From assembly GCA_037127255.1 (NCBI GenBank), contig JBANSL010000002.1, forward strand, positions 7,918,001 to 7,982,000: a stretch of DNA of 64,000 nt, read 5' to 3'. Position numbers and translations under genes: made by a program. The DNA comes from Persicaria tinctoria. Its lineage: Eukaryota; Streptophyta; Magnoliopsida; Caryophyllales; Polygonaceae. Below the pieces are notes generated by a model, which saw only the letters and a list, made by a program, of their open reading frames with translations, made no database searches and was not told the origin of the DNA. This document shows positions 10,848-23,170 of this stretch, one piece after another; the first letter of the stretch is position 1; each line of letters begins with the position of its first letter.

Positions 10848-11555
10848 TTAAATGTGACCCGGCTTCTCACAATAATAGCAAATGTACTTGCTTCTAGACT
10901 TCGATCTCCCTTTGGACTTGTCTCTGTTCTGCTGCTGTCGTTGCTTACTCCTTCCTCTGTTGTTACCAGAACCCTGCGTCACATTAGCCTCTGACTGTGA
11001 GGAGACACCCATCTCCTTCCTTCTAGTCTCTTCGTTCAAAAGACTAGCTTTCACACATTCCATAGTCAGCTTGCCTTCCGGAGCGGAATTACTAAGTGAC
11101 ACGACAAGTGTGCCCCAACTATCCGGCAATGAGGAGAGAAGTAGTAGAGCCTGCAACTCATCATCTAACGACATTTTCGCATAAGCTAACTGATTCACAA
11201 ATCCCTGAAATGTGCCCAAATGCACAACAATGCTCTCACCATCTTTGTACTCCAACTTCACAAGCTTTCTCATCAACGACGCCTTGTTGAGAGCGTTCTT
11301 CCTCTCATACATCCCCTCAAGCTTATACCATAACTCATAAGCATTCGTATCATTGGCAATATGCTGGAGCACACTCACATCAACAAATTGTCTGATCGTA
11401 GCTACCGCTTTTCGATTCAGAATCTTCCATTCAACATCAACGACACCCGTTGGAATCTCTTTGTGCACAATCGGCTCATACAAATCTTTCACATACAAAA
11501 GATCTTCCATCTTTATCTTCCAATCTGAGTAGTTGCTCGAATTCAACACAATCAT
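10848..11555 (-). CDS. gag: Copia gag, ended early by a stop in the zinc knuckle
   Basis: From the ATG at 11555 (MIVLNSSNYSDWKIKMEDLL, a typical Copia gag start) this codes for 235 residues with the UBN2/gag-polypeptide fold (LWYKLEGMYERKN) and a basic Arg/Lys/Ser/Gln-rich linker. It ends inside the CX2CX4HX4C zinc knuckle (CYYCEKPGHI, then TAA, then KYC). The same frame continues into pol without a shift. Plant Copia elements normally make one Gag-Pol polyprotein, so the TAA is most simply a recent nonsense mutation of a Lys, Gln or Glu codon. Translational readthrough is a less likely alternative. Confidence 0.9.
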   Translation of the reverse strand: MIVLNSSNYSDWKIKMEDLLYVKDLYEPIVHKEIPTGVVDVEWKILNRKAVATIRQFVDVSVLQHIANDTNAYELWYKLEGMYERKNALNKASLMRKLVKLEYKDGESIVVHLGTFQGFVNQLAYAKMSLDDELQALLLLSSLPDSWGTLVVSLSNSAPEGKLTMECVKASLLNEETRRKEMGVSSQSEANVTQGSGNNRGRSKQRQQQNRDKSKGRSKSRSKYICYYCEKPGHI

Positions 11556-11594
11556 TCCCTGAAAAACTGTTCTTTTCCTCCATCCTAAACCAAA

Positions 11595-11607
11595 TGCTCT
11601 GATACCA
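11595..11607 (-). promoter_or_regulatory. Primer binding site for tRNA-iMet
   Basis: On the minus strand tggtatcagagca lies three bases after the 5' LTR. It is the standard complement of the 3' end of plant initiator methionine tRNA, used to prime minus-strand synthesis. Confidence 0.93.
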
Positions 11608-11610
11608 GTC

Positions 11611-12299
11611 TGTTGTGCCGGGAAGCAAGGGACGTCAGACAAACCCTTTTAACACACACGAATCGGGATGGACAAGAACTGTAAACCAGAGAGCCAAACT
11701 CAAGCAACCCAAACCAACAATCAGACACAAACAGAAGATAAAATAACCAAGCACAAAGAACACCAGATTTACGTGGAAACCCCAAAACGGGGAAAAAACC
11801 ACGGGAGACAGAAACTTCCACTATCAACAATAACAAGTGGGTACAATCTTCCCTAGACAAAGCTAGAGGCATACAATATCATCAAGCATCAACAAGCTTG
11901 GCCAAATCTCCACATTTCATCACCCAATTTGGTGGAAATCAACAAAACCCAAGAGATGACACTAACAAAGGGGATATGAGATTGGAGGCTCAAAACGACG
12001 ATCCAACCGTACAAAATGAAGCCTATGATGAGGTGAACAACATACCAGAAAATCGTCCCAATCGGAGGTCGTTTGGTCGTCGATCGGGGCACTTCAAAGT
12101 TGGCTGAATGGTTGCATACGAAAATCCCTCCAAAGCTCTCTCTTTTCTCCCTTTCTCACTCTTTGTTTTTCTCTCTCTTACTTTCCCAAATGGAAAGACA
12201 TCCCCTTTTATAAAGGAGGAGGGTAAAACTTCACATGGTAAAAACCACATGGTAAATAGTTCATTGGACTCTTCCCCCATATAGGAGGGAAACACAACA
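11611..12299 (-). repeat. Copia 5' LTR (element promoter)
   Basis: The 689-bp LTR at the upstream end of the minus-strand element. It carries a TATA-like box (tataaaa, about 12206-12214, minus strand) expected to drive the element's transcript. It is identical to the other LTR. Confidence 0.95.
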
Positions 12300-12700
12300 A
12301 TAATCTACCCCTAAGGTTATGAAATCATGGAAAATAACCTGCAACTTGAACTCCTTGAAGCTGATCCGAAAGCTGCTATCAAACACCCGACGAAGAGGTT
12401 ATTTTTTTTTTAAACCTTTGAAACCTAATAAAACCCCCTATCAAACACAGCTAAGTTACCGTTGTTTCAATATATTGATCTTAAACATTACTCCATTCGA
12501 TCGAAAATAAATGATTTTGTAATTTTCTGCACAAAAATTACTATACGGAGTATAAAATCTTATTTATTTTATTTTAATTATTTTTTTTTTCTTAATTTAA
12601 TACTGTTTCATGCCTTTCTCAAAAAAATACAGTACTTTCCTAATTAATGAAAGTGAAACATAAAACACAGTTTAAGCGCTGTCGTCGAGGTTTCATACCA

Positions 12701-15700
12701 ATGACTTCAGTTTCACCGGCGTCGACCAGAGGAGGTCCGACGGATAAATCGACGGCTCCATATGGCTCGTGGAAGTCGCCGATTAGCGCCGACGCCATCT
12801 CCAGTGGAGAGAAGCGGCTAGGAGGCGTCGCCGTAGACGGTCGCGGCCGCCTTGTCTGGCTTGAATCTCGCCCTACCGAATCCGGGTATACTCCATGTCA
12901 ACTCGCTCCGTTACAAATTTGTGATCGAATCTTCTGATTTGAGTCCTGATTCTTTGAGCTTGTGGTCGAATTTAGTCAAACAATAGCCGGCTTTGAACTC
13001 TATGCGTTTTTGGATTGTTTTCTGCTAAAATCAGCTGTCGGAAGCTTTACAGGATTTACTTATTCAAGACCTAATCCATTAATTGTGGAAATCTTTTGTT
13101 GTCTAGCAGTAGGAGGATCCAGACACGGTCTTAGGGTAATCTTTTTGAGCTTGGCAAGCTACATGATCACAATTTTCTGTTGCCAAAACAGTGTTAGATA
13201 ACTAGCAACATATTTGGCTGTATTGTTTTGGACCTTTTGGTTTGGTGATGCGGTGTTAAGCTCCATTTGTTGGTTCCTGTTTGAAGAAATCATACATTTG
13301 ATGATCCTAAGAGATGAACTAACAAATTAATTTTGTTCTTGGATGGTTTTTCTGATAGCATTTTCCTCTAACCTTTGATTTACCGCCAATTTTTTGTGTT
13401 AGTCGCGAAGTCCTTGTTTTGGAAGGTGAGAAGGACGGAGAACAGCCATTGGACATAACTCCAAAGGAGTACGGAGTCCGAACCTCGGCTAAAGCATATG
13501 GAGGTGGCGCATTTGGAATCTGTGGGGACACTGTAATCTTCTCAAACAGTGAGGACCAGAGGCTTTACAAGCAGTCGGTTATTCCAGGAGGTAATTCTTC
13601 CTTGATAACCTCTTTTCATCGCTGAGCCTGTTGAGGTAATTTACAGATTTGATTATATGAAATTTCATGGGCTTGATTGATGCATATTAGTTGCCTTATG
13701 TGCTAATTTATCTCATAACTATGTTTGGTTCAAACATAAAGTGATTGACATAAGTATTTGCTGTTATTTGTTAAATTAAAATTCTTTGGGATGTTGGAAT
13801 AGTTTGTTCATTTGACTTTCAAGTGGATGTTCTTGTTATCGTTAAGGAAATGAAAGCTTTAACGAGTTTTCGTAGATGCAGGTTCTCCTCAACCAATCAC
13901 TCCTGATTATGGCGGGCCTTTATTCTGTTATGCTGATGGAGTATTTGATTTGCGCTTCCTGCGCTTCATTACTGTGATGGATGGTACATCTCATTTTTCT
14001 GGCTTGTGTTAATGTTAACATGTATTTGTCAAACTCTGTTTTGTGTGTTAACATTTTTCTCTTACTCTATTTTCTGTCTTTTTATCAGATTGTCGAGAAA
14101 GTGATTCAAATCCAACTACCACAATTGCAGCAATAAGCCTCAGCGGTGATACTATAGAGGGTAAATATCTTCATTAAAGGATTCCCAAACATGCTAGCAG
14201 ATCAAAAACCTTCTGATTTTTATGCATATACATGATAATGTTTAATGATGATGAATATTTTTACATTCAGAACCCAAACTGCTAGTCAATGGAAACGATT
14301 TTTATGCATTCCCACGCATAGATCCAAAAGGAGAGCGACTTGCCTGGATAGAATGGGGACACCCTAACATGCCTTGGGATAGATCACAACTTTGGGTCGG
14401 CTACATATCGGAGGATGGGTGAGTAGAATTTTCCTTGGAATATTGTTAATGACATTTTTTTATTGTATCATAATCTTGATCATACCATCCCGCACTCCTA
14501 GTCCTATTAGCTATGAGATATTGATGAATCATTACAAAGTTCCTTATTGAGCTCAATCTATTCTAGAGTGTAGATTGCAATAACCTCCACATTTTTTTTA
14601 TGTAGCCATATATCTAAGCGCATATGTGTTGCTGGTGGGGACCCTTCTATAGTTGAGTCTCCAACTGAACCACAGTGGACATCCGAAGGTACTTTAAGGA
14701 GCACAAATCTAGTGTTCTTATTTCAGTTCTGCTTTTGTTCCAAATTATAATTTGTATGGCATGGTGAACCTTAAAAGCCCTAAAATAAAGTTTTACATTG
14801 CAGAAACATCTGCTCCATAATCTGTCTTCTGTTCAGTTATGTTGGGGCTATGTATATACTATGCGTTTCGGACCTCCTTGTGTTGTTGTGTCTGCATCAC
14901 TACTAAGATGATTATCAATTTAGCCATCTGAAAAATTAAGAATATACTGCTAGAGGATGTATTGATTTGAAAATTTGTAGACTTAGTAGGGTTCACTTTC
15001 TTCACTTCACTCCACGGGTTAACACACTACAAATATCTGATTGTTTGATTTTGTGTCTGCAGATAGATTTTGTTGTCTTGAACTTGCTGCGCTGATCTGT
15101 TTCTGTTAATTTTTGCAGGGGATTTATTTTTTATTACTGACAGGAAGAACGGGTTTTGGAATCTTTACAAATGGGTAAGGATGGGGAAAAAGGGCAACTC
15201 GTACCATGTTGAGCTGAGATGAAGCATATTTTGTGATCTTTAAGGGGGTGAACTAAAGTTTTATTTGTTCACTTCCCATATCTTCAAAACAGGTTGAGTC
15301 CGAAAATGATGTCTTAGCACTTTTCTCAATAGAAGCTGAGTTTACAGGCCCACTGTGGAACTTTGGAATGAGGTCTTATGCATTCATACAAAGCCACAAG
15401 AAAAAGAACATAATTGCTTGCAGCTATAGGTTAGGCAGTGAAATTGCTTGGACAAAAATGTGCTTTCAAGCAGTGAGCTTCTCCCCATACCTCTCAGCTC
15501 TGTAATAAGTTTTAATGAAGTTCTGGTTCTGTTTCAGGCAGAAGGGGAGATCCTATCTTGGGATTCTTGATGATGCTGAATGCTCATTGTCACTTCTTGA
15601 TATTCCTTTCACTGATATAAACAGTATTGTAATGTTTTTTCCCTCTCATTCTGTAGTGATTCATGTTTAAAGAGTTCACCATAAAAGTTCTTAACAATGT

Positions 15701-17908
15701 TTCCTGACAGACTTCAGGAACCGGTTGCTTATTTATTGAGGGAGCTTCTGCCACTCTTCCAGTATCAGTGGCAAAGGTATAGTTGTTTCCCTTTACACAC
15801 TCACTCGTTTATAGATTTGAGATCCATTGTTCAAATCCTAGATATTTTGTTCTTTCTTCTGAATACATTCTTTCAAGCTGTTACAGATTTCACGCTTGTG
15901 TCTTTTACTTTTGCAGGTTACTTTAAATGGCAACCTGAACGTCTCTAATTTTAAGATTATGTGGTCTTCTTCTCCCGAGAGTTCAAACTATCAGTCATTT
16001 TTTAGCATGCCAGAGTTGATAGAATTTCCAACTGAAGTACAGGGTCAGAATGCTTATGCATATTTCTACCCACCCTCCAACCCCATGTATCATGCTACTC
16101 AGGAAGAAAAGCCACCACTATTATTGCAAAGTCATGGTATGTTATTTTGTTTGAGCTCATGTTTAAAATAGTTAACTTCTTTATGCCATTAAATAGATCC
16201 ATTGAACTGAACTGTGTTTTGCTGAACTTCTTTCCTTTTTATGGTGAGTTTATTTTTGAGAGTGATGTGCTTTCATACCCAACTTTCTAATGCCCTGCAT
16301 TTCCATTTGAATTTTAGGTGGGCCTACGTTTGAAGCGCGTGGAATTCTTAACTTAAGTATCCAGTACTGGACTAGCCGTGGTTGGGCAGTCGTGGATGTG
16401 AACTATGGTGGGAGCACAGGTCAGCTTTTGGTGCGGTGTCATTGTAGTTTTTAAACCTCATTGGTAAAATTGCAATATCTTTATAACAGAGAAGTGTGTG
16501 TATGGCAGTGCTACTTATGAAGTGCTTCATGCTGCCATCTTCCGTCTGAAGCTGAAGATGAATAAAATTAAAAGACTTCTATTTATGAAAAAATTTAAAT
16601 GCTTGGGAAGATAATAAACCCCCCTAGGTTTTTCTGCATGATGCTATGTATATTCCATGTCCATCATTTGTGGAAACCATAACCCCATATACCTTGGTTA
16701 AGCAAACAGTTCTTATTTCTTCATCACTTGAAAGGTTATGGAAGAGAATACCGCGAACGGCTTCTGGGTAACTGGGGAGTTGTTGATGTCAACGACTGTT
16801 GCAGTTGTGCAAGATTTCTGGCAAGTTTTAATTCAGCTGCTGCCATCTTTCTATAACGTTTCTCGTGAAAATGTTAGACTAAGAAAACTGTTTTTGGCAG
16901 GTGAAAACCGGAAAGGTAGATGGCAATCGACTTTGTATAACAGGGGAATCTGCTGGAGGATATACAACACTAGCTGCTCTTGCTTTCAAAGAAACTTTTA
17001 AGGGTGGTGCTTCCCTTTATGGTGTAAGTTCCTCTAACGTTCATCGGTTTGCAAACTTTATCCTGTCCAGTATACTTCAACTCTTCTAAGATACGAAGGC
17101 CATTTTATTTCACCCAAAAGAGTACTGTATTATTCATTTGTTGACTAGTTTTATGTTTGTTTTCCATTGTCACAGATTGGGGACTTGAAGTTGCTAAGAG
17201 CCGAAATTCCCAAATTCGAATCACATTATATTGATAATCTTGTTGGTAATTAGACTAGACTTGTTTTTTTTTTCTCTGGCTTTCCTTTTGAACTTGCAAA
17301 GCTAGAGCTGAAAGACAATGTTTTTGCTGTTGGATAGGAAATGAGAAGGCCTACTACGAAAGATCACCAATCAATCATGTTGATAGATTTTGTTGCCCGA
17401 TAATTCTGTTCCAGGGTTTGGACGACAAGGTATCAGGTTTTCTAAATTGTGTTGAAACGAATTGAGACATTGACAAAAATTACTCTCATATTTTCGTCAA
17501 AGAGAGTTTCGATTAATGGTTGTTAATTGTGTTCCTATTTGTGAGCATTGAGCAATGCAGGTGAAAAGCTTTCATATAGATTAAAGGGTTTGTTTTTGCA
17601 GGTTGTTCCTCCAAATCAAGCTCGCAAAATCTACCAAGCACTAAAGGAGAAAGGCTTGCCTGTTGCTCTTGTGGAGTATGAAGGTGAACCACATGGCTTT
17701 CGCAAGGTAAACTGCAGTACTGTACCACTTATTAGCATAACATTTCTGGTTGTACATCAAACGCCTTAAATCTTCATTTTGACAACTAAAACAGGCTGAG
17801 AATATCAAGTTCACCATAGAGCAACAGATGACTTTCTTTGCACGTTTGGTGGGGAACTTCACGTCTGCCGACGGTATTTCACCAATCAAAATTGAGAACT
17901 TTGACTGA
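12701..17908 (+). CDS. Prolyl-oligopeptidase-family (S9) serine hydrolase, acylaminoacyl-peptidase-like
   Basis: Eighteen exons: 12701-12885, 13403-13590, 13882-13983, 14089-14160, 14271-14418, 14606-14688, 15119-15174, 15293-15429, 15538-15628, 15711-15776, 15917-16136, 16318-16419, 16735-16820, 16901-17023, 17176-17245, 17338-17429, 17602-17706, 17795-17908. They join to 679 residues with no stop. The N-terminal ~430 residues match the beta-propeller part of S9 peptidases; the C-terminal alpha/beta-hydrolase domain has the nucleophile in GESAGG (Ser529), an Asp in LDDK (Asp605) and a His in EPHGF (His638). It strongly resembles Arabidopsis At5g36210 as remembered. Intron 13 appears to use a GC donor. 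An in-frame ATG at 12647 would add 18 residues. The likely role is peptide or acyl-peptide hydrolysis; the substrate is unknown. Confidence 0.92.
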
Positions 17909-19542
17909 TTTATCGATAGATTAATCAAGGTGAGTTCATTAGCTTCTTACCCTCTCCTATATATTGCATCATGTGCATTAATAACATGAATAAATATTGG
18001 ATACCAAGGCCTTGGGTTCTTGTGTTGCGTGTTTTTGTTGAATTCCGTATATTATTTGCTTCCAAAAATGTATTGCAAGCTGCAATCCCTTTGTTGACAT
18101 TTTCGCCACTTTCTACATTTTTATCTATAGTTCATGTAGTTTCACATTGCACAATTCCATGATGTAATGTATTTTAAGCTTACGATGCATATTACGTCTT
18201 TCCCAAGTAGCAACTGAGTGTCGAATCCTTGAGAGTTGAGACCAATGGGTAAAGAAATGGAGAGGATTGCAACTGTATTAAATGCAAGCTTGTCTTCCAT
18301 TTCAATTCTCTCGGGTTGTGAAGAAGTGGAGAAAATGCAAGATTGCAATTTGCAAGTAAGGAGGTGCAAAGGACCACCTGATACTTGCGTTGTGGAATGC
18401 AATACCAGCATGGGAAAAACTCAGATATTCCAAACAGCAAGCCACAACAAGCATCTGCCTCAAAAAATTTAACACACCCACACCCACCCACCCAACCCGT
18501 CATGTTTTAGGCTACCAATGCAAACTGGTCCAGCCTTTATATTGCTTTCATTGTTACCACTTTCTACAGGTGATCAATGAAAACAGTTAACTCAGCAATC
18601 AATATCACTAACCAATCAGAATAAAGAAAAGGGCGATCGCTCGCTCTTATCAATGATCAGAGAGAAACCTGTACTTTCCAAGGAACAGGAAATTTATTGG
18701 TAAACTATGATGCACCAAACGTCGGTAGTTTCATTTCATAGTTTACCAAATTCCTGAAGAAAAGGACTATATGGCAAAATTGAGGATTTGGGAGGAGATC
18801 AGTTGCTGACAGCTCAGTCCATCTATCTGATTCCACGGTAACCACAACTTGGCCACTAAAATCATACTCAAATAATTGTGACAAAAGTTTCTTCAACAGG
18901 AGACAAAGCTATAAAGTTGTAGATCCAAAAATTTGATTTGACAATTTCTACTATACCAATTTATGGGACTAGCAATAGTGTTGTGTTGCTGTGCATAAAT
19001 TAAGGCAGAGTTTAATTAATAGATTATTCATTCAGCATTGACAGCTATATCTTTAATGCAGTACACATCTCATTGCTCCCAAATTTCATTGTCAACCTAG
19101 TTGGTCACAGTCTAAGTCAACAGTATCCATTAGATACATTAGCCTGGCATTTTCAACAACACACTAATGGAACTAAAATTAATGCAAGTGCACTGTTTTT
19201 AAGCTGTAGCTCATTATACTGACAGGAGTGACAGCTGGTTGTATATATAATTAATTAAAACTTATTACATAATTGTTACATTTCATCAGTTTGCATATAC
19301 GGACAGTTCCTAGATGTTACTTGACAGAGGCCAAATCTTTTCATTAAGCAGATGCAAAGAAATTGATAGCAGTACTTCCTTAGCTCTTCTTTTTTCCGTG
19401 AAATGAAAGAGGATTTTTTTTTTACATTTACTTTTTAACTATAAACTCTACAAGTATGGACACCCACTATGCTAATCCTTTGGGAAAATATATATAAAAA
19501 AAGGGGATCATGAAGCACAAGCTTGAATTTATTCTAATTAGT
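17909..19542. other. 3' flanks of two convergent genes
   Basis: Holds the 3' untranslated regions of the S9 hydrolase (+) and the MIP1-like gene (-) plus AT-rich spacer. Small open frames here lack any domain. No repeat ends were recognised. Confidence 0.5.
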
Positions 19543-22383
19543 TTATGTGTGAAGCAGGTACCTGAAACTGAACTCATATGGAATAACCTGTACACATTGC
19601 AAGACAGGGTCATGTTCACCTCTTTCCAGACACTTGATTGCTTCCTTTCGCAGCTCGGTGGGAAGCTGAAGACATATCCAGTCTAGCAATGAATCTATGT
19701 CCTTTGCAAAGTCAAAGAGGTACCAATTTAGCAGCTTAGGGATAATAAGTTTCCCGGTTTTTGAAATGCCGACCGCCGCTTGTAGATAGTCTTTCTTTGC
19801 TACTTCTAGTTCGTGCTCGACATTAGTAGCGGTATATACCCTCACCTGAAGTTGTAAGAAAACTACTGTCTAAGTACTAGAAATTTAAAACTTTTGGCAG
19901 GTGATTTGAATCTAAAATAACCCTAACTTCTCATTGCACAAACTTACAGCAGGAGAAGACCAGCTCCCGCAGGAGAGCGCAAATGTAACCAAAGGTTCCG
20001 ACAGTTCCAACCCAAGGACAGTTCTAGCAGTAATTTCATCATATTTTCCTCCCTTTGAAGAAGCCTGATGAGAGATTGACAAAAAGGTAAGCTGAAGCAA
20101 ACAAGTATCTAACTGATACAAGGGAAAAAATAACCTAGGTTCTGAATAACTCCCGTACATATTTTGAATGATAAGGTAACCGCAAGATGAAGTGCTCGAT
20201 TGTTATTGCATTTAGTAGGTGCCCACCAACAGTTATTGTGGCCTGCAAGAAGAGTGTTAAAGTACAGTACTTAAATGTGGGACAACTTACAGTATTAACA
20301 AAATCTTGATGAGCATTCACAGTTCACAGTACGATTTCATTAAAGAATAAACTTCTTCTGTGATTTCTTCACTGCAGAACTTATATGGTGGTCCATTGCA
20401 GAAATATTACCTCCTGCATCAGGGAAACGACAGTCTCGGGGCTCTCTGGAACTCCATGATCAATGAAAGCCTGCAAAAGAATTGAAGGATCATCGTAAAA
20501 AGCTCTTTCCATCCTGAAGAAAATTGTACCATCTAAAATGATGTGTAGAATCACTTATTCTCTGAGAGCATACTTTAGAGACTTATCACCTGTATACAGT
20601 TCCATATAGGACCATCTCAAGAACATAAGATGAGGATCTCCTAAGTAGTTAAGTTTTCAAAAGAATTTTGATAAAAGACGAGAATTGACAGAGTATTCAG
20701 TTCTTACATTCATCATGCATGAATTATAGATATTGATCCAAAAAGCCAGCTTCTCCTGATGTGAGAGTCCTTGCAGCTTGACTGATGCAAGTTTTTCCAA
20801 TAGAATTCTGAGAATGAGAAGATAAGACAATTACGAGTTACAAACTCCAAATTCCGGGATACTTTTTAGCAAACAGATCAATTTGTTTATATTATGAAGA
20901 ACTTACTTCTTTCGACGTAGGAGAAACAAGCAGCTTGATGTGCGATTTACATTGATTGAGTTGGCATCAATTGAGCAGAGACTTTTGTAAGGGCCAACAT
21001 CTCTCCTCATTTCTGAGCAGATACCATAAGGATCTCGAAATGATGTATCTTCAGAGTCACGGGAAGAGGCTAAGGAATGAAACTGCACTGCCGTGCCTTC
21101 ACTCTTTGTTCTTCTCATTCTCAACAAGATGGTCACTAAGCATTTCACCATACTCTCGGAGATTGCATTTGGAGAGTTATCTCCAAATTTCCTTTCGTCC
21201 TGAGGTAGTGTCCGAATTACTGCATTCTCCTGGCTGTTGTTTCTGAATTCTAGCTGAACATTCCAAAAGTCAAAAGGTCGTGGCCAAGGATTCCAAAAGT
21301 AAACTGAGAATGGATCATCACTAGTCTTCGCGATTGCACAAACCTGTAACTTTTGAGGATCAACAAGCATTTCAACTTGTTTGTTTTTTACATGAAACTT
21401 CCTCGCATGAGCTTGGATTGGCTGGACCTTTGTCGATTGTTGTTTGTTTTTCGACATGTTTGTGTATGACTGATTTTCCTTACCTCTTTGTTCCCCTGAA
21501 ATAATGAATGCATGCATGTTTGTAACAAATAACAAGTTTCACCATTAATGACCTATAGTATTAACTTTTTCTGAGAGCTTCAAGTCACTGAAAGTCAGCA
21601 GAATGATCAAGCTTTAAATCATTGTCAGTAGGAGGCATACCTGCAGTTGAACATCCATCTTCCCTACCTATGTCTTCAGCTTGTTCCCTTTTCATGCTTT
21701 CCATTGGAGAAGATCCATTCAGCAAACACTCGGAACGTCTTTTGGAAGATGAAATGCAAACTGCTTCTTCATACAAACCTTGCCTGAATTGAACAACCTG
21801 TTCTTCAAGCCTAACAACCTCCTCTTCCAACACTGCCACTTCAGCTAGAAGCTCCAATGTCTACATTATGGAAAGTCAAGTGTTAAACTTATGAATATCC
21901 TCCAGTAGCATATTTTATTCACACAAACATGTACTCCCATTTGCATTTAGCATTGCCCAAATTTATCCATTCTCGTAATTCGCTCATAAAATATATAATT
22001 GCATAATGGGAATGATGGATTTCCAACTGAGGGTGACAAAGATATTATAATGCAGTTCAAAAGACTAACACAAGGGGGAAGATAAGGAGGAAGACGAGGA
22101 AGCGATCCCAGTGGCCTAGTAAAAGCCCGCTCCAAAGCTCTGTGAATGTTCTCTTCATATCTTAGCTTCTTTTTCAGCTTGTCCACCTGAAAAGCAAGAT
22201 CATCACGTTGAAATGAGAAATTAAGCAATGGAACAGGATAAGAGGAAAATCCTTTTTTTAAGCAATTCAATTTCAAAGGCTTACGTCTTGCTGTAAAGCC
22301 AATTTTCTCTCTCTACGGGAGATTTGTCTACTAGTCGTTGACCTATCAGGTTCCATTCTCTTGCTTGTTTGCACCGACTCCAT
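19543..22383 (-). CDS. MIP1-like leucine-zipper / DUF547 protein
   Basis: Nine coding exons on the minus strand: 22285-22383, 22070-22186, 21641-21860, 20907-21495, 20708-20807, 20411-20470, 20159-20242, 19948-20064, 19543-19845. They join to 562 residues. The N-terminus is basic, followed by a coiled-coil 'ternary complex factor MIP1 leucine-zipper' region (about residues 30-105: [42 protein letters not shown]). The middle (about 110-340) is low-complexity. The C-terminal DUF547 domain begins near 340 ([14 protein letters not shown]) and includes [19 protein letters not shown] and a terminal [16 protein letters not shown]. Antirrhinum MIP1 binds the MADS protein DEFICIENS, but most family members are uncharacterised. 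The exon 2 donor is a choice between two adjacent GT sites; the one used keeps frame. Confidence 0.9.
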
Positions 22384-23170
22384 CTTCTGCTACAGCAAAT
22401 GTCAGTAGCAGTGAGGAGCAATTAAACAAACACCTCATAGTAGAGTTTCTCAAGAAAAGAATTAGATTCCACCATAAACAATCCAAAAACTAAAGCGATT
22501 GCTGACTTCTTTCCAGCTTCACGTTCATCCATCAGTGAAGAGTAAAGACAAAGGGAACAAAAGAGGAGGAAAAGTAGAACAGGGGAAAAAATCAAGCCTC
22601 AGAGAAAATCCAGGTGTGCAAAAGGAAATTCTCTTTCTCAAGAGTTTCGGCAAATTCAGGAGCACCGGCGGAATCTAATAATTCGATCCAATTCCAGCGA
22701 ACTCGATTTCCGTAACTAAGAAACAGCTTCGCGAAATCAAACTGCATGTTCGCTGATCGCATAGTTTTCAAGGATTGAATAAATAAGCGAGAGAATTACT
22801 TTTTCGTAGTTGACAGGCGATTTAATCGTACGCAGCTTCTCTCTTCGTTTATTGCTCATCATTTTCAGGTTCCGCCTGAAAAAACAAAAACCTCAGTACG
22901 TAACACGGTAACATTCGGATCGATTCAACTGGCGTATCATACGAAAGCACAAAAAAATTCGAAAATCACATAGCAATTCAACGGATGGAGATCGAATTCA
23001 GTACATAGAGAGAGAGAGAGAGAGAGAGAAACACCTTCACAGCTTCACTTCACACAAGAGTGGAGACGATCAGCATGAACATCAAAACAAGCGTGATCAG
23101 AGCAGATTCACTGTGAAGTCGGTGCTGAATCGGTTGATTTTGCTACTGTAGGAAATTGAGCATAGAGAAA
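22384..23170 (-). promoter_or_regulatory. 5' leader and promoter region of MIP1-like gene
   Basis: Non-coding sequence upstream of the ATG at 22383, probably including untranslated exon(s) and a leader intron. A (GA)n microsatellite lies at about 23009-23029 (CT repeat on the gene strand), a common feature of plant 5' leaders. The exact start of transcription cannot be read from sequence. Confidence 0.45.

Larger units (their letters stand above)
6891..12299 (-). mobile_element. Complete Ty1/copia LTR retrotransposon
   Basis: A 5,409-bp element on the minus strand with two 689-bp LTRs (6891-7579 and 11611-12299) that I found identical on line-by-line comparison. The LTRs start TG and end CA. 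A 5-bp target duplication ATAAT (6886-6890 and 12300-12304) flanks it. It has a primer binding site for initiator tRNA-Met and a polypurine tract. Gag, protease, integrase, reverse transcriptase and RNase H occur in that order, which defines Copia; the protein resembles the TNT1/Tork type. It inserted into a Harbinger-like element. Identical LTRs mean a recent insertion. Confidence 0.96.
6162..12451. mobile_element. PIF/Harbinger-like element (copy 1), split by a copia insertion
   Basis: The left end is gcgcgtgtttggcaaa and the right end is tcaaacacagc; the two are inverted relatives. They are flanked by the 3-bp duplication TAA (6159-6161 and 12452-12454), the size and sequence typical of PIF/Harbinger/Tourist transposons. 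Without the copia element (5,409 bp plus its 5-bp duplication) the host element would be about 876 bp. Its interior (6400-6840) is GC-rich and contrasts with the AT-rich surroundings. Related elements lie at 38644-39588 and 42166-42980. No transposase is seen. Confidence 0.7.

Noticed and set aside
12647..12700. Upstream in-frame ATG of the S9 hydrolase
   Set aside because: It would add 18 basic residues not expected in the family; the ATG at 12701 starts the conserved region. Not excluded, since a longer start could give a targeting signal.
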